Below are positions 16,393 through 24,971 of a stretch of 64,000 bases of DNA, in pieces. Source of the stretch: Kineosporiaceae bacterium. Its GTDB lineage: Bacteria > Actinomycetota > Actinomycetes > Actinomycetales > Kineosporiaceae. The position numbers and the translations under genes are program-made. The notes beneath the pieces were generated by a model. It was not told the origin of the DNA, ran no database searches, and saw nothing but the letters and a program-made list of their open reading frames with translations. Every line of letters begins with the position of its first letter. Position 1 is the stretch's first letter. The stretch lies in assembly GCA_016794595.1 (NCBI GenBank), contig JAEUJN010000050.1, forward strand, positions 1-64,000, read 5' to 3'.

Positions 16393-17634
16393 TCAGGCGG
16401 CTTCCTGTTGATCTTGGTTGAGGAGGGTTTGCAGGGCGCGGTGGGTGGTGGGGTCGTAGGGGGTGTGGTCTTGCCAGCAGCGCCAGATGACGGTGACCCA
16501 GGCGCGGGCCAGGACGCGCACGGCGTGGGGGTGGTCGTGGCCGCGGGCGCGGGCCTGGTCGTAGAGGTGGGCGGCCCAGGGGTTGGTGCGGCGGGAGTCG
16601 GCGGCGAAGTCGCACAGGGCGTCGCGGAGTTGTTTGTCCGCGGCCCAGCGGAACACCACGCTCTCGCTCTTGCCCGAGCGGCGGGTCGAGGGGACCACGC
16701 CGGCCAGTGCGGCCAGGGAGTTCGGGGTGGGGAACCGGCCCCGGGCATCGCCGATCTCGGCCAGGAGACGAGCGGCCCGGATGGTGCCGGAGCGGGGCAG
16801 GCTGGTGAAGGTGGCCCGGTCGGGGTGGGTGCCGAGTTGTTCGGTGATGCTGTCGGCCAGGACCTGGATCTGGGTGTTCAACGACCGCAGGACCGCCACC
16901 AGGGCCAAGGTGGTCACTGCGTGGATCGCCGCGGTGGCACCCACCACCCCGCGGGGGGCGGCGGTCAGCCGGGCGTGCAGGACCTGTGGGCTGACCCGGC
17001 CGCGGTAGGACACGCTCGTCAGCCAGGAACCCAGCCCGTCGACGGTGAGCCGGTCGGCGTGTTCCTGGGTGGTGAACTGCTCCAGGAACGACAGTGTCAC
17101 AGCCTTGTGCATCGCGCTGAACAGGGTTGACGCAGCAGGGAAGACGCCCTGCAGGTGGGCCAGCAGCTGGTTGGCGACCGCGACCCGGGCCGAGACCAGA
17201 TCCCGGCGGGCCCGCACACTGGCCCGCATCGTGGTGGTCGCCTCGCTGTCGAAGATCATCGGGCGTAACCGGCGGGCATCGGTGCGGACCACATCGGCCA
17301 GGACATAGGCATCGAAACGGTCGTCCTTGTTGCCCGCCGACCCGTACCGCGACCGCAGGTTCTTCACCTGCCCCGGCGGGATGACATACACCGTCAGGCC
17401 CGCCGCCAACAGCGCCGCCACCACCGGCCCGTCCCCGCGTTCGATGCCGACCTGGCCGACACCGGCGCGCAGCAACCGGGCCGTCATCCGCTTCAGCCCG
17501 GCACCGTCATGGGCGACACCGAACCGCTCGATCACCTCACCCTCGGCACCGACCACACACACCACATGGTCGGCCTTGGCCCAATCCACCCCGGCGCTCA
17601 CCCGCACGCCGCCCAGGTCACGGGGGATACTCAC
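16393..17634 (-). CDS. IS110 family transposase
   Basis: A 413-residue transposase. GTG 17632-17634 is chosen because AGGAG lies 7 bases upstream. The N-terminal RuvC-like DEDD domain shows VSAGVDWAKADHVVCVV (first Asp), IERGDGPVV and KDDRFDAYVLADVVRT (later acidic residues). The C-terminal transposase_20 domain contains SLPRSGTIRAARLLAEIGD and LAALAGVVPSTRRSGK with the conserved Ser. The length is complete and no stop or frameshift is seen, so it may be active. IS110 enzymes work with a bridge RNA encoded in the element's non-coding end. Confidence 0.93.
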   Translation of the reverse strand: MSIPRDLGGVRVSAGVDWAKADHVVCVVGAEGEVIERFGVAHDGAGLKRMTARLLRAGVGQVGIERGDGPVVAALLAAGLTVYVIPPGQVKNLRSRYGSAGNKDDRFDAYVLADVVRTDARRLRPMIFDSEATTTMRASVRARRDLVSARVAVANQLLAHLQGVFPAASTLFSAMHKAVTLSFLEQFTTQEHADRLTVDGLGSWLTSVSYRGRVSPQVLHARLTAAPRGVVGATAAIHAVTTLALVAVLRSLNTQIQVLADSITEQLGTHPDRATFTSLPRSGTIRAARLLAEIGDARGRFPTPNSLAALAGVVPSTRRSGKSESVVFRWAADKQLRDALCDFAADSRRTNPWAAHLYDQARARGHDHPHAVRVLARAWVTVIWRCWQDHTPYDPTTHRALQTLLNQDQQEAA

Positions 17635-17900
17635 AGTGGTTCTCCTCGCTGTTGCTACCAGTGGGGAAGCCACCCGGTGGTCTCGGGACACCACAGCCGG
17701 TCGCTCACTGATCGGCGCTCACTGGCGCATTAGCCCTGTAGCCGGTCAGGGTGTCCTGGGCCACCGGGCCCCGCTGAACTCATGCAGGACCTCGAAGGCC
17801 GAGCAGGTGAGGCAGTGACCCGGTGGGAGACCAGGGATGACACCGGAACCACCTCACCACAACCCCGATCAGCAGCACCGACACCCACAGAGTGAACCAG
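17635..17900 (-). ncRNA. Candidate IS110 bridge-RNA region
   Basis: This 266-bp leader upstream of the transposase has no protein-like frame and contains several short inverted repeats, for example GTGGT/ACCAC at 17677-17694 and GGTGTCC/GGCCACC around 17750-17764. In IS110-group elements such as IS621 the bridge RNA is made from this position. I cannot fold it or assign the donor- and target-binding loops by eye, so the RNA limits are unknown. Confidence 0.4.
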
Positions 17901-17953
17901 TGAGTTGCGGGGTGGCGCGGGGGTCGGCCGGTCGGCTCGGCTCGCCGGGTTGC

Positions 17954-18589
17954 TCAATCCCGCGGGATGGCCGGGGCGTGCCGCCGGATCCACGCGTGCA
18001 TCGCGATGGCGGCCGCTGCCGCGGCGTTGATCGAGCGGGTGGAGCCGAACTGGGCGATCGAGAGCACGTCGCGGCACGCCGTCCGCGCCTGCTCGGAGAG
18101 CCCAGGACCCTCCTGGCCGAACAGCATCACGCAGCGCCGCGGCACCTCGTAGGTCTCCAGCGGGACGGCGCCCGGCAGGTTGTCGACACCCAGGACGGGC
18201 AGGTCCTCGCCCGCCGCCCACTGGAGGAGGTGGCCGGCGTCCGGGTGGTGGACGACGTCCAGGTAGGCGTCGGTGACCATGGCACCCCGGCGGTTCCAGC
18301 GACGCCGTCCCACGATGTGGACGCCGGCAGTGTTGAACGCATTGGCGGTGCGCACCACGGACCCGATGTTCAGATCGTGCGCCCAGTTCTCGATCGCGAC
18401 GTGGAACGGGTGGGCGCGCCCGGCAAGGTCGGCCCGGATGGCCGGCACGCTCCAGTAGCGGTAGCGATCGGCCACGTTGCGACGGTCACCCAGCCGCAGC
18501 AGCTCCGGGTCGTAGCGGGCGTCGTCCGGCCAATCTCCGGCCCAGGGCCCGACACCCACCGTGTCCACGTAGGCTGTCTCGGTGCTCAT
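17954..18589 (-). CDS. SpoU/TrmH-family RNA 2'-O-methyltransferase
   Basis: A 211-residue SPOUT methyltransferase. The three family motifs are present: NIGSVVRTANAFNTAGVHIV (motif 1), VMLFGQEGPGLS (motif 2) and LSIAQFGSTRSINAAAA (motif 3); the knot-forming C-terminal half binds SAM. It would methylate a ribose 2'-OH in tRNA or rRNA. ATG 18589 gives the most compact protein; ATG 18598 would add three residues. The start lies only ~10 bp from that of the divergent dedA gene, so promoters must lie within coding sequence or transcripts are leaderless. The stop is ~50 bp from the presumed IS110 end. Confidence 0.88.
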   Translation of the reverse strand: MSTETAYVDTVGVGPWAGDWPDDARYDPELLRLGDRRNVADRYRYWSVPAIRADLAGRAHPFHVAIENWAHDLNIGSVVRTANAFNTAGVHIVGRRRWNRRGAMVTDAYLDVVHHPDAGHLLQWAAGEDLPVLGVDNLPGAVPLETYEVPRRCVMLFGQEGPGLSEQARTACRDVLSIAQFGSTRSINAAAAAAIAMHAWIRRHAPAIPRD

Positions 18590-18599
18590 GGAATCCATC

Positions 18600-19253
18600 A
18601 TGCTGGTCCAGTCGCTGGCTCTCGGCCCGTCGTGGCTGAACCCGGACACCTTGCTCGACGCCCTGGGGACCTGGGCACTGTGGGGCGCGACGGCGATCGT
18701 CTTCGCCGAGTGCGGCCTGTTGATCGGGTTCTTCCTGCCCGGTGACTCGCTGCTGTTCACCGTCGGCATGCTGATCAGCACCGGGGTGATCCACCACTCG
18801 TTGTGGCTGGCCTGCCTGGTGCTCACCGTGGCGGCCTTCGTGGGCAATGTGGTGGGGTACCAGATCGGTGTCGTCACCGGGCCGGCGATCTTCCGCAAGC
18901 CGGATTCGCGGCTGTTCCGCCGAGAGTATGTCGACAAGACCACCGAATTCTTCGACAAGTACGGCAACCGGGCCATCGTGCTCGCCCGGTTCGTCCCCAT
19001 TGTGCGGACTTTCATCACGGTCATGGCGGGCGTGGGCCGGATGGACCGCCGCCGCTACTTCCTCTACAGCGGGATCGGTGCCGTGTTGTGGGCCACCGGC
19101 GTGACGCTGCTGGGTGCCGCTCTCGGGCAGGTCGAGTTCGTTCGCGCGAACATCGAGGTCATCCTGTTGGCCATCGTCGCCGTCTCGGTGATCCCGATCG
19201 CGATCGAGTTCCTGCGTGAGCGGGCCAAGATCCGCCGGGCCAGCACCACCTGA
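18600..19253 (+). CDS. DedA family integral membrane protein
   Basis: A 217-residue DedA protein. Family marks include LIGFFLPGDSLLFTVGML, VVGYQIGVVTGPAIFRK, FFDKYGNRAIVLARFVPIVR and FITVMAGVGRMDRRRYFLY, with four to five hydrophobic segments. The essential acidic and arginine residues (E in FAECGLLIGFFLPGD, R in ARFVPIVR) are present. DedA proteins act as lipid-carrier transporters, including undecaprenyl phosphate recycling, and support envelope integrity. Start candidates are GTG 18582, ATG 18588 and ATG 18600; the last avoids overlap with the divergent gene and matches the usual family N-terminus. Confidence 0.9.
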   Translation: MLVQSLALGPSWLNPDTLLDALGTWALWGATAIVFAECGLLIGFFLPGDSLLFTVGMLISTGVIHHSLWLACLVLTVAAFVGNVVGYQIGVVTGPAIFRKPDSRLFRREYVDKTTEFFDKYGNRAIVLARFVPIVRTFITVMAGVGRMDRRRYFLYSGIGAVLWATGVTLLGAALGQVEFVRANIEVILLAIVAVSVIPIAIEFLRERAKIRRASTT

Positions 19254-19262
19254 CCCAACCGG

Positions 19263-19298
19263 CCCGTGCTCCGCGGGTGACCCGTCATGCTCCGCGGA
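19263..19298 (-). repeat. Two tandem copies of GGAGYATGAG-type repeat
   Basis: Plus-strand units CCCGTGCTCCGCGGGTGA (19263-19280) and CCCGTCATGCTCCGCGGA (19281-19298) are the reverse complement of the units at 20307-20348. A further plus-oriented copy lies at 19334-19356. They cover the 3' end of the AbiEi-like gene, so its last residues are repeat-encoded. Confidence 0.65.
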
Positions 19299-20331
19299 GG
19301 GCCGGATTCGGCCGCAGGTGATCGCCCTCCGGTGACGGCTGCGGAGTATGAGCGGGGTGGGCGCGGCCGATGAAGTGGCGCCGCTCGGCCAGGGTGCGGT
19401 TGAGCCGTCGGGCGAGGTCCAGTGCGCGGCCCGAGTGCAGGACGTCGGCCGCCTCCCACCGGACCAGTTCGGCACCCAGATCGCGGATCGCCTGTTCTCG
19501 ACGACGCTCTGCGGCGACGAGCTCGGCCAGGGTCCGGGCGGTGGCCCCGCCCTGTTCGGCCGCCGCGAGCAGCATCTTGGTCCGGCCGTCCGCCTCACCG
19601 ACCACGCCGGCGGGCCACCAGCAGTCGACCCTGCCGACGAACTGCCCCTCCGCAGTGGCGAGGTCGACCTGCCACATCGGTGCCCGAACGGCGCAGTCGT
19701 GGAACGCCCAGGCCGACCAGGACTCCAGCGGCGTCTCGCGACGAGGACTGGCCAGTCCGCCAAGCGTCCGGGCGCGCACCACGCCGGGCCAGCCGCGCTG
19801 GCGGTACAGCGCGATGAACAGGTCGTTGGTGGACAGGCCGAGACGGCGCAGCGCGGCGTCCGCCATGGCCAGGGCATCGGCCGGCGGCAGGGTGCGCAGG
19901 CAGTCGGCCACGGTTCGCGCCAGGGTGGTCACCGGGACGCCCTGGGGATCCCGCGTGACCTCTTCGTCCGAGCAGGGCGCCACCAGCACGTGCAGCCCGT
20001 CGCGACGACGGGTCGGCCCGGTCACGGCGGTCACGGCCAGCGGCGGCCAGCCTGCCCGCGGCTCGGGCAGTCCCCACAACCGGGCCGCATGCGCGTGGCT
20101 CACCGCAACGTCCCGGCGCAGGGCTCGGACGGCGGCCGCCGCCTCGGCGTCCAACGGGTGCAGCCCTGGCGGGGCCAGGATGCCGCGGCGCAGCGCGATC
20201 AGCCGGCCGTTGTGCAGCCTGCGGGAGATCTCGTGATCGCTGGCACCGTCGTCCCGCAGCTGTGCTCGCGTGCGCGCCAGTGGGGGCGTTATACCTTCTT
20301 GTGACGTCACCTGCGGAGCATGAGCGGTCAC
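19285..20331 (-). CDS. AbiEi-like / DUF559 domain protein
   Basis: A protein of up to 348 residues. Residues ~15-60 form a winged-helix AbiEi-type antitoxin N-terminal domain (LRDDGASDHEISRRLHNGRL, LRRGILAPP); the middle has VTTLARTVADCLRTLP, common in this group; the C-terminal half carries VDCWWPAGVVGEADGRTKM, reminiscent of the Vsr/DUF559 nuclease-fold core. No AbiEii partner toxin is adjacent. ATG 20331 lies inside a repeat unit; GTG 20310 is an alternative and may be the true start. The last ~25 residues also come from repeat DNA. The whole gene is bracketed by inverted repeat copies, suggesting acquisition or repeat spread into both ends. Confidence 0.75.
   Translation of the reverse strand: MTAHAPQVTSQEGITPPLARTRAQLRDDGASDHEISRRLHNGRLIALRRGILAPPGLHPLDAEAAAAVRALRRDVAVSHAHAARLWGLPEPRAGWPPLAVTAVTGPTRRRDGLHVLVAPCSDEEVTRDPQGVPVTTLARTVADCLRTLPPADALAMADAALRRLGLSTNDLFIALYRQRGWPGVVRARTLGGLASPRRETPLESWSAWAFHDCAVRAPMWQVDLATAEGQFVGRVDCWWPAGVVGEADGRTKMLLAAAEQGGATARTLAELVAAERRREQAIRDLGAELVRWEAADVLHSGRALDLARRLNRTLAERRHFIGRAHPAHTPQPSPEGDHLRPNPALRGA
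19334..19356 (+). repeat. Copy of GGAGYATGAG-type repeat inside gene end
   Basis: GACGGCTGCGGAGTATGAGC... matches the 20307 unit in orientation and at most positions. Its downstream context GCGGGGTGG is the same as that found right of the IS110 element. Confidence 0.6.
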
Positions 20332-20348
20332 CCGCGGAGCATGAGCGG
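20307..20348 (+). repeat. Tandem pair of 21-bp repeat units
   Basis: Two contiguous 21-bp units (20307-20327, 20328-20348) differ at one base; the core is GCGGAGCATGAGCGG preceded by TCACC. They lie between the AbiEi-like gene and dmpC. Related copies are at 16277, 16351, 19263, 19281 and 19334. This looks like a REP-type intergenic repeat. Confidence 0.75.
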
Positions 20349-20352
20349 GTTG

Positions 20353-21786
20353 TCAGCGAGTGATTTGCATGACGACGGCCTTGGGTTCGGTGAAGAACTC
20401 GCGGCTGAAGTTGCCACCCTCGCGGCCGACGCCGGAGTCGCCGACGCCGCCGAAGGGGGTGCGCAGGTCACGGATGAAGAAGCAGTTGACCCAGACCGTT
20501 CCGGCTCGCAGCTGAGAGCTGACCCGGTGGGCGCGGGACAGGTTCTCGGTGAACAGCATCGCGTTCAGGCCGTAGCGGGTGTCGTTCGCCATCCGGACGG
20601 CCTCGGCCTCGTCGGTGAAGCGGTTGACGATGCAGACCGGCCCGAAGATCTCCTCGCAGTAGGGGGCCGCGTCCAGGGCCAGCCCGTCGGCGACGGTAGG
20701 ACGCACCACCCAGGAGCCGTCGGTCGCCACCCCGCCGGTGTAGATGTGCCCCCCCAGTTCCTCGATCTGGGCGACGTAGCCGGTCACCTTGTCGAAGTGC
20801 TTGCGCGAGGAGAGCGCCGAGAACTTCGTGCCGGGAGCCAGCGGGTCCCCGATCTGCAACTCCTCGGCCTTGGCGACGAACCGCTTCATGAACTCGTCGT
20901 AGATGCCGTCCTGGACGAAGAGCCGCGACCCGGCCAGGCAGATCTGGCCAGCGTTGCGGAAGATCGCCTCCACGGCCCAGTAGACCGCGTTGTCCAGGTC
21001 GGCGTCGTCGAACACGATGTTCGCGCCTTTGCCGCCCAGCTCCAGTGACACCGGCGCCAGATGCGTGGCGGCGGAGGCCATCACGGCCTTACCGGTGGTC
21101 GAGGAGCCGGTGAAGGTCACCCGGTCGACGTCCCAGTCGGCGGTCAGGCTCGACCCGGCCGGCGCGCCGTGCCCGTTGAGCACGTTGAGCACCCCTGGCG
21201 GGAAGCCCACCTCGGCGGCCAGCCGGCCCAGGTGCGTGACCGAGGCGGGGGTGTCCTCGGACGGCTTGATGATGCAGGTGTTTCCCCACGCGATCGCGGG
21301 GGCGATCTTCCAGGACGCCATCATCAGCGGGAAGTTCCACGGCGAGATCGCCGCCACCACCCCCGCGGGGCCGAACTCGCTGTAGCAGTGGTGGCCCGAG
21401 TCCATCGGGAACACCTCGCCGCAGTGGTCACGCTGGTGGTCGGCGAAGAACCGGAAGTTCCAGACCGACCGTGCCACATCGTGTTTGGCCTGCTCCAACG
21501 GCTTGGCCATGTTGGTGGAGTCGTAGCCGGCGAGCTCGTCGACCTTCTCCTCCATCCGGTCGGCGAGCTTGTGGATCCACCGGGCGCGCTCGGTGCGGCC
21601 CATCCGCGGCCAGGGGCCGGAGTCGAACGCCGTGCGGGCGCTGGCCACCGCGCGACGGGCGTCCTGCGCCCCGCCCTCGGCGGCCTGTGCCCAGACCTCA
21701 CGGGTCCAAGGGTTGTACACGTCGAACCGGCCGCCGTCGAGGGACTCGACCTCGACGCCGTCGATGATGTGGCCGAAGAACTCCAC
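20353..21786 (-). CDS. dmpC: 2-hydroxymuconic semialdehyde dehydrogenase
   Basis: A 477-residue NAD-dependent aldehyde dehydrogenase. GTG 21784-21786 follows a GAAGGGA ribosome site. The motifs SPWNFPLMMASWKIAPAI, FTGSSTTGKAV, LELGGKGANIV (general-base Glu) and RNAGQICLAGSR (nucleophile Cys283) are present. In the meta-cleavage pathway it oxidises 2-hydroxymuconic semialdehyde to 2-hydroxymuconate (4-oxalocrotonate). It is last in the leftward operon and 1 bp after the tautomerase gene that acts on its product. No DmpD hydrolase is seen, so ring-cleavage product must flow through this enzyme. Confidence 0.92.
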   Translation of the reverse strand: MEFFGHIIDGVEVESLDGGRFDVYNPWTREVWAQAAEGGAQDARRAVASARTAFDSGPWPRMGRTERARWIHKLADRMEEKVDELAGYDSTNMAKPLEQAKHDVARSVWNFRFFADHQRDHCGEVFPMDSGHHCYSEFGPAGVVAAISPWNFPLMMASWKIAPAIAWGNTCIIKPSEDTPASVTHLGRLAAEVGFPPGVLNVLNGHGAPAGSSLTADWDVDRVTFTGSSTTGKAVMASAATHLAPVSLELGGKGANIVFDDADLDNAVYWAVEAIFRNAGQICLAGSRLFVQDGIYDEFMKRFVAKAEELQIGDPLAPGTKFSALSSRKHFDKVTGYVAQIEELGGHIYTGGVATDGSWVVRPTVADGLALDAAPYCEEIFGPVCIVNRFTDEAEAVRMANDTRYGLNAMLFTENLSRAHRVSSQLRAGTVWVNCFFIRDLRTPFGGVGDSGVGREGGNFSREFFTEPKAVVMQITR

Positions 21787-21787
21787 G

Positions 21788-21994
21788 TCAGTTCCCTTCC
21801 TCGGCGGCTCGCCGCTCGGCGAGGGTGACGCCGCCTGCTGACCAGTGTGTCGGTGGGACCTCGCGGACGACGACGCGCACGTTCGCGTCCGGCGCACCCA
21901 CCGAACGGACGACGGCCTCGTGCACCTCGCGCATCAGCGCGCGGAGCTGTTCCGGCGTCCGGCCGGTGGCCAGGGTGACCTCCACCAGGGGCAT
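21788..21994 (-). CDS. dmpI: 4-oxalocrotonate tautomerase
   Basis: A 68-codon gene; after removal of the initiator Met the chain begins Pro1, the catalytic base. Arg11, Arg39 and Trp50 of the canonical 4-OT active site fall at exactly those positions in the mature numbering (PLVEVTLATGR..., NVRVVV, PPTHW). It interconverts the enol and keto forms of 2-hydroxymuconate before decarboxylation. It overlaps the decarboxylase gene by 1 bp and is followed by dmpC. Confidence 0.93.
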   Translation of the reverse strand: MPLVEVTLATGRTPEQLRALMREVHEAVVRSVGAPDANVRVVVREVPPTHWSAGGVTLAERRAAEEGN

Positions 21995-22815
21995 CAGGCA
22001 CCCGCCCCGTCGGCTGCGTCCGCGGCCGGGCCGCCGTGCAGGTAGACCGACCCGAGGTTGGTGAAGTGGCAGGCCACGCTGGAGCCGGGCGGGGCGAACA
22101 CGGCGTCCGTCATGCCCCCGGTCAGGACGATCCAGCCGGCCTCGAGCTTCTTGCCCCGGCGCCCGAGGTCGTTCACCGCCAGCGCGAGCGCCTCGGCCGG
22201 ATGCCCCTGCACCGCGGCGCCGGTGGCCGAGTCGACGATCGCGCCGTCCACCTCGACCAGCACCGCCTCCAGCGCCAGGTCCAGGCCGTCGGCGGGCAGT
22301 GCCACCGGGCCGGTGACGAAGGCGCCGGAGGAGGCGTTGTCGGCCACGACGTCCGGCAGGGTGAACTTGAAGTCGCGGTAGCGGCTGTCGATCACCTCGG
22401 CCCCGCCGAGCACCAGGTCGACCGCTGAGAGTGCCTGTGCCGCACTGACTCCGGGACCCTCGAGATCACGCCCCAGGATGAAGACGATCTCGGGCTCGAT
22501 CCGCGGGTGGATCAGCTTGCCCTGCGGCACCGGCTCCCCGGCGGGCAGCAGCATGGCATCGGTCAGCCCGGCGACCAGCGGGACGTCGATGCCCATCCGC
22601 TTCTGCTTGGCGCGGCTGGTCAGCCCGAGCTTGACCCCGATCAGCTTCTCGCCGCGGGCCAGCCGGCGCCGCAGCGTCTCGTCCTGCACCGCGTACGCAG
22701 TGTCGTAGTCCAGCTCGGGCCACTCCTCGGTGATCGGGCCCCGGTCGTACCGGCCCGCCTCACACTCGAGCAGAGCCGTTGCGGCCCGGTCGATGTCCCA
22801 TCCCGTGCCGGCCAT
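21994..22815 (-). CDS. dmpH: 4-oxalocrotonate decarboxylase
   Basis: A 273-residue member of the fumarylacetoacetase-like hydratase/decarboxylase family. GVKLGLTSRAKQKRMGID, LIHPRIEPEIVFILGRDL and [15 protein letters not shown] are the family blocks; HPRIEPEIVF holds the two metal-binding glutamates. The VKLGLTSRAKQKRM form is nearer to the decarboxylase DmpH than to the hydratase DmpE, whose homologue is at 24968; the two form a complex in Pseudomonas. TGATG overlap couples it to the aldolase gene. Confidence 0.85.
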   Translation of the reverse strand: MAGTGWDIDRAATALLECEAGRYDRGPITEEWPELDYDTAYAVQDETLRRRLARGEKLIGVKLGLTSRAKQKRMGIDVPLVAGLTDAMLLPAGEPVPQGKLIHPRIEPEIVFILGRDLEGPGVSAAQALSAVDLVLGGAEVIDSRYRDFKFTLPDVVADNASSGAFVTGPVALPADGLDLALEAVLVEVDGAIVDSATGAAVQGHPAEALALAVNDLGRRGKKLEAGWIVLTGGMTDAVFAPPGSSVACHFTNLGSVYLHGGPAADAADGAGA

Positions 22816-23951
22816 CAGCGCACTCCCATCCCGGCGAGATCGCCCAGCTGTTGCTCCTGCGCCAGCTGCAGGGCGATGTCGATGATCATGTCCTCCTGGC
22901 CGCCCACGTACCCGAACTCGCCGACCCGCTGCAGGATCTGGTGTGCCGGGACGCCGTAGCGCTCGGCCGCCCGTTCGGCGTGCAGCAGGAAGCTGGAGTA
23001 CACCCCGGCATATCCCTGGGTGATCGAGGCCCGGTCCATCCACGGCAGGCGCGGGATGAACGGCCGGACGACGTCCTCGGCCGCCGAGAGCACCTCACCG
23101 AGATCGACCCCGGTCTTGATGCCCATGCGCTCGAAGGTGGCGGCCAGGACCTCGGTGGGGGAGTTGCCCGCGCCGGCGCCGAGGGCGCACAGCGCGCCGT
23201 CGATCTGCTTGGCCCCCGCCTGGTAGGCGAGTACCGAGTTGGCGATGCCCATCGACAGGTTCTGGTGACCGTGGAAACCGACCTGTGCCTCGTGCCCGAT
23301 CTCGGCCAGCACGGCCTTGATCCGCTCCTGGGCGGTCTCGAGCACCAGGGCACCGGCCGAGTCGACCACGTACACGCACTGTGCCCCGGCGTCCACCATG
23401 ATCCTCGCCTGCTGGGCGAGCATCTCGGGGCTGGCGCGGTGCGAGAGCATCAGGAAGCCGACCGTCTCCATGCCGAGCCGGCGGGCCTCGCCGAAGTGCT
23501 GGATCGACACGTCGGCCTCGGTGCAGTGCGTGGCGATCCGGGCGACCGAGGCCCCCATCGAGTGCGCCTGCTGCAGTTCGTGCACGGTGCCCAGGCCGGG
23601 CAGCATCAGGATCGCGATCTTGGCTTGCCTCGCTTCCTCCACAGCGGCTTTGATCAGCTGCATCTCGTCGACCCGGCTGAAGCCGTAGTTGAAACTCGAC
23701 CCGCCCAGCCCGTCGCCGTGGCTGACCTCGATCACCTGGACGCCGGCCTTGTCCAGGGCGTGGACGACGCCCCGCACCTGCTCCTCGGTGAACTGGTGGG
23801 ACATCGCGTGCGAGCCGTCCCGCAGGGTGGAGTCGGTGATCCGCAGATCCCGTTCCTGACCGCCCCGGGGGGTGTTGGCCAGCACCTCGGACTCGGTCAC
23901 CTCATGGGTGACGACCGGGGCGTCCTCTCCGGTGTTGATCATGTCGCCCAT
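22815..23951 (-). CDS. dmpG: 4-hydroxy-2-oxovalerate aldolase
   Basis: A 378-residue DmpG aldolase: an HMGL-like TIM barrel followed by the C-terminal communication domain. The catalytic [18 protein letters not shown] segment near residue 38 carries the Arg and Asp of the active site; [15 protein letters not shown] holds the metal-binding histidines; [20 protein letters not shown] follows. It splits 4-hydroxy-2-oxovalerate into pyruvate and acetaldehyde. It is next to the acetaldehyde dehydrogenase gene, with which it forms a channelling complex in known systems. ATG 23942 is an alternative start. Confidence 0.94.
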   Translation of the reverse strand: MGDMINTGEDAPVVTHEVTESEVLANTPRGGQERDLRITDSTLRDGSHAMSHQFTEEQVRGVVHALDKAGVQVIEVSHGDGLGGSSFNYGFSRVDEMQLIKAAVEEARQAKIAILMLPGLGTVHELQQAHSMGASVARIATHCTEADVSIQHFGEARRLGMETVGFLMLSHRASPEMLAQQARIMVDAGAQCVYVVDSAGALVLETAQERIKAVLAEIGHEAQVGFHGHQNLSMGIANSVLAYQAGAKQIDGALCALGAGAGNSPTEVLAATFERMGIKTGVDLGEVLSAAEDVVRPFIPRLPWMDRASITQGYAGVYSSFLLHAERAAERYGVPAHQILQRVGEFGYVGGQEDMIIDIALQLAQEQQLGDLAGMGVR

Positions 23952-23957
23952 GGCGGG

Positions 23958-24971
23958 TCAGACTCCTGCCGTCGCGTCGGTGGTGGTGGACTCGGCCGTC
24001 TCGTCGAGGTCGCCGAGCTCGGCGGAGGACTTCCAGCCGGAGGCGACCCCCAGCCGGTGGGCGGCCAGGATGTCGCCGACCCGGGCTGCGGCCGCGGTGA
24101 TGATGTCCAGGTTGCCCGCGTAGTCGGGCAGGTAGTCACCGCGGCCCTTGACCTCGACCGGGATGAACACCCTGGCCATGCCCCTCCACAGCTCGCGAGC
24201 GTGGTCGAACTGGGGCTCGGCGCGCAGGTGATAGCCGGGCACGTACTCCCGCACCCGCTCCACCATGGCGTTGATCGACTCCAGGATCTTGTCCTGCAGT
24301 TCCCCTGGTTCACCGGCCTCGGCGGGAATGGCGCAGAAGACCGAGTTGCGCATCATCAGCGGGGGTTCGACCGGGTTCAGGATGATGATCGCCTTGCCTC
24401 GGGTGGCGCCGCCGACGACTTCCAGTGCGGCCGAGGTGGTCTCGGTGAACTCGTCGATGTTGGCCCGGGTGCCCGGGCCCGCCGACTTGCTCGAGATCGA
24501 GGCCACGATCTCGGCGTAGGGAACGTCGACCACGTCGCTGACCGCGCGCACCATGGGGGTGGTGGCCTGTCCGCCGCACGTGATCATGTTGACGTTGACC
24601 GCGTCCAGGTTGAAGTCGAGGTTGACCGGCGGGCAGATGTACGGGCCGACCGCGGCCGGGGTCAGGTCGACGGCCAGGATGCCGGCCTCGGCATAGCGGG
24701 GGGCGTTGGCCGCGTGCGCCTTGGCAGAGGTCGCCTCGAAGACGATGTCCGGCAGTTCGTCCTGGCGGAGCAGCCAGTCGACCCCCTCGTGGCTGGCCTC
24801 GAGGCCGACGCTCGCCGCGCGCCGCAGGCCGTCGGAGGACGGGTCGACACCGATCATGAACCGGGGCTGGATGATCTCGCTGCGCCGCAGCAGCTTGAAC
24901 ATCAGGTCGGTGCCGATGTTGCCCGGGCCGACGATCGCCGCCGTCGCCTTGCGGGTCTCGCTCATCGTCAT
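23958..24971 (-). CDS. dmpF: Acetaldehyde dehydrogenase (acylating)
   Basis: A 337-residue DmpF-type enzyme that converts acetaldehyde, NAD and CoA to acetyl-CoA. The Rossmann motif [20 protein letters not shown] is at residues ~10-30; [13 protein letters not shown] contains the catalytic cysteine; [17 protein letters not shown] and [20 protein letters not shown] follow. Its ATG overlaps the upstream dmpE stop (ATGA). The C-terminus has a Thr/Glu-rich tail. It makes the last step of the lower pathway, with DmpG. Confidence 0.94.
   Translation of the reverse strand: MTMSETRKATAAIVGPGNIGTDLMFKLLRRSEIIQPRFMIGVDPSSDGLRRAASVGLEASHEGVDWLLRQDELPDIVFEATSAKAHAANAPRYAEAGILAVDLTPAAVGPYICPPVNLDFNLDAVNVNMITCGGQATTPMVRAVSDVVDVPYAEIVASISSKSAGPGTRANIDEFTETTSAALEVVGGATRGKAIIILNPVEPPLMMRNSVFCAIPAEAGEPGELQDKILESINAMVERVREYVPGYHLRAEPQFDHARELWRGMARVFIPVEVKGRGDYLPDYAGNLDIITAAAARVGDILAAHRLGVASGWKSSAELGDLDETAESTTTDATAGV

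Larger units (their letters stand above)
16371..17900 (-). mobile_element. IS110-family insertion sequence, approximate ends
   Basis: The element is about 1.53 kb, with a DEDD transposase and a ~265-bp untranslated leader but only ~22 bp after the stop, the layout of the IS110 group. The octamer TGAGTTGC occurs at both presumed junctions (16367-16374 and 17901-17908), and the flanks joined across the element restore a copy of the local intergenic repeat. No terminal inverted repeats are seen, as expected for the family. The exact ends are inferred and could be off by several bases. Confidence 0.6.

Noticed and set aside
19285-20331. Complete AbiE toxin-antitoxin system
   Set aside because: No AbiEii nucleotidyltransferase gene is adjacent; the protein combines an AbiEi-like N-terminus with a nuclease-like C-terminus.
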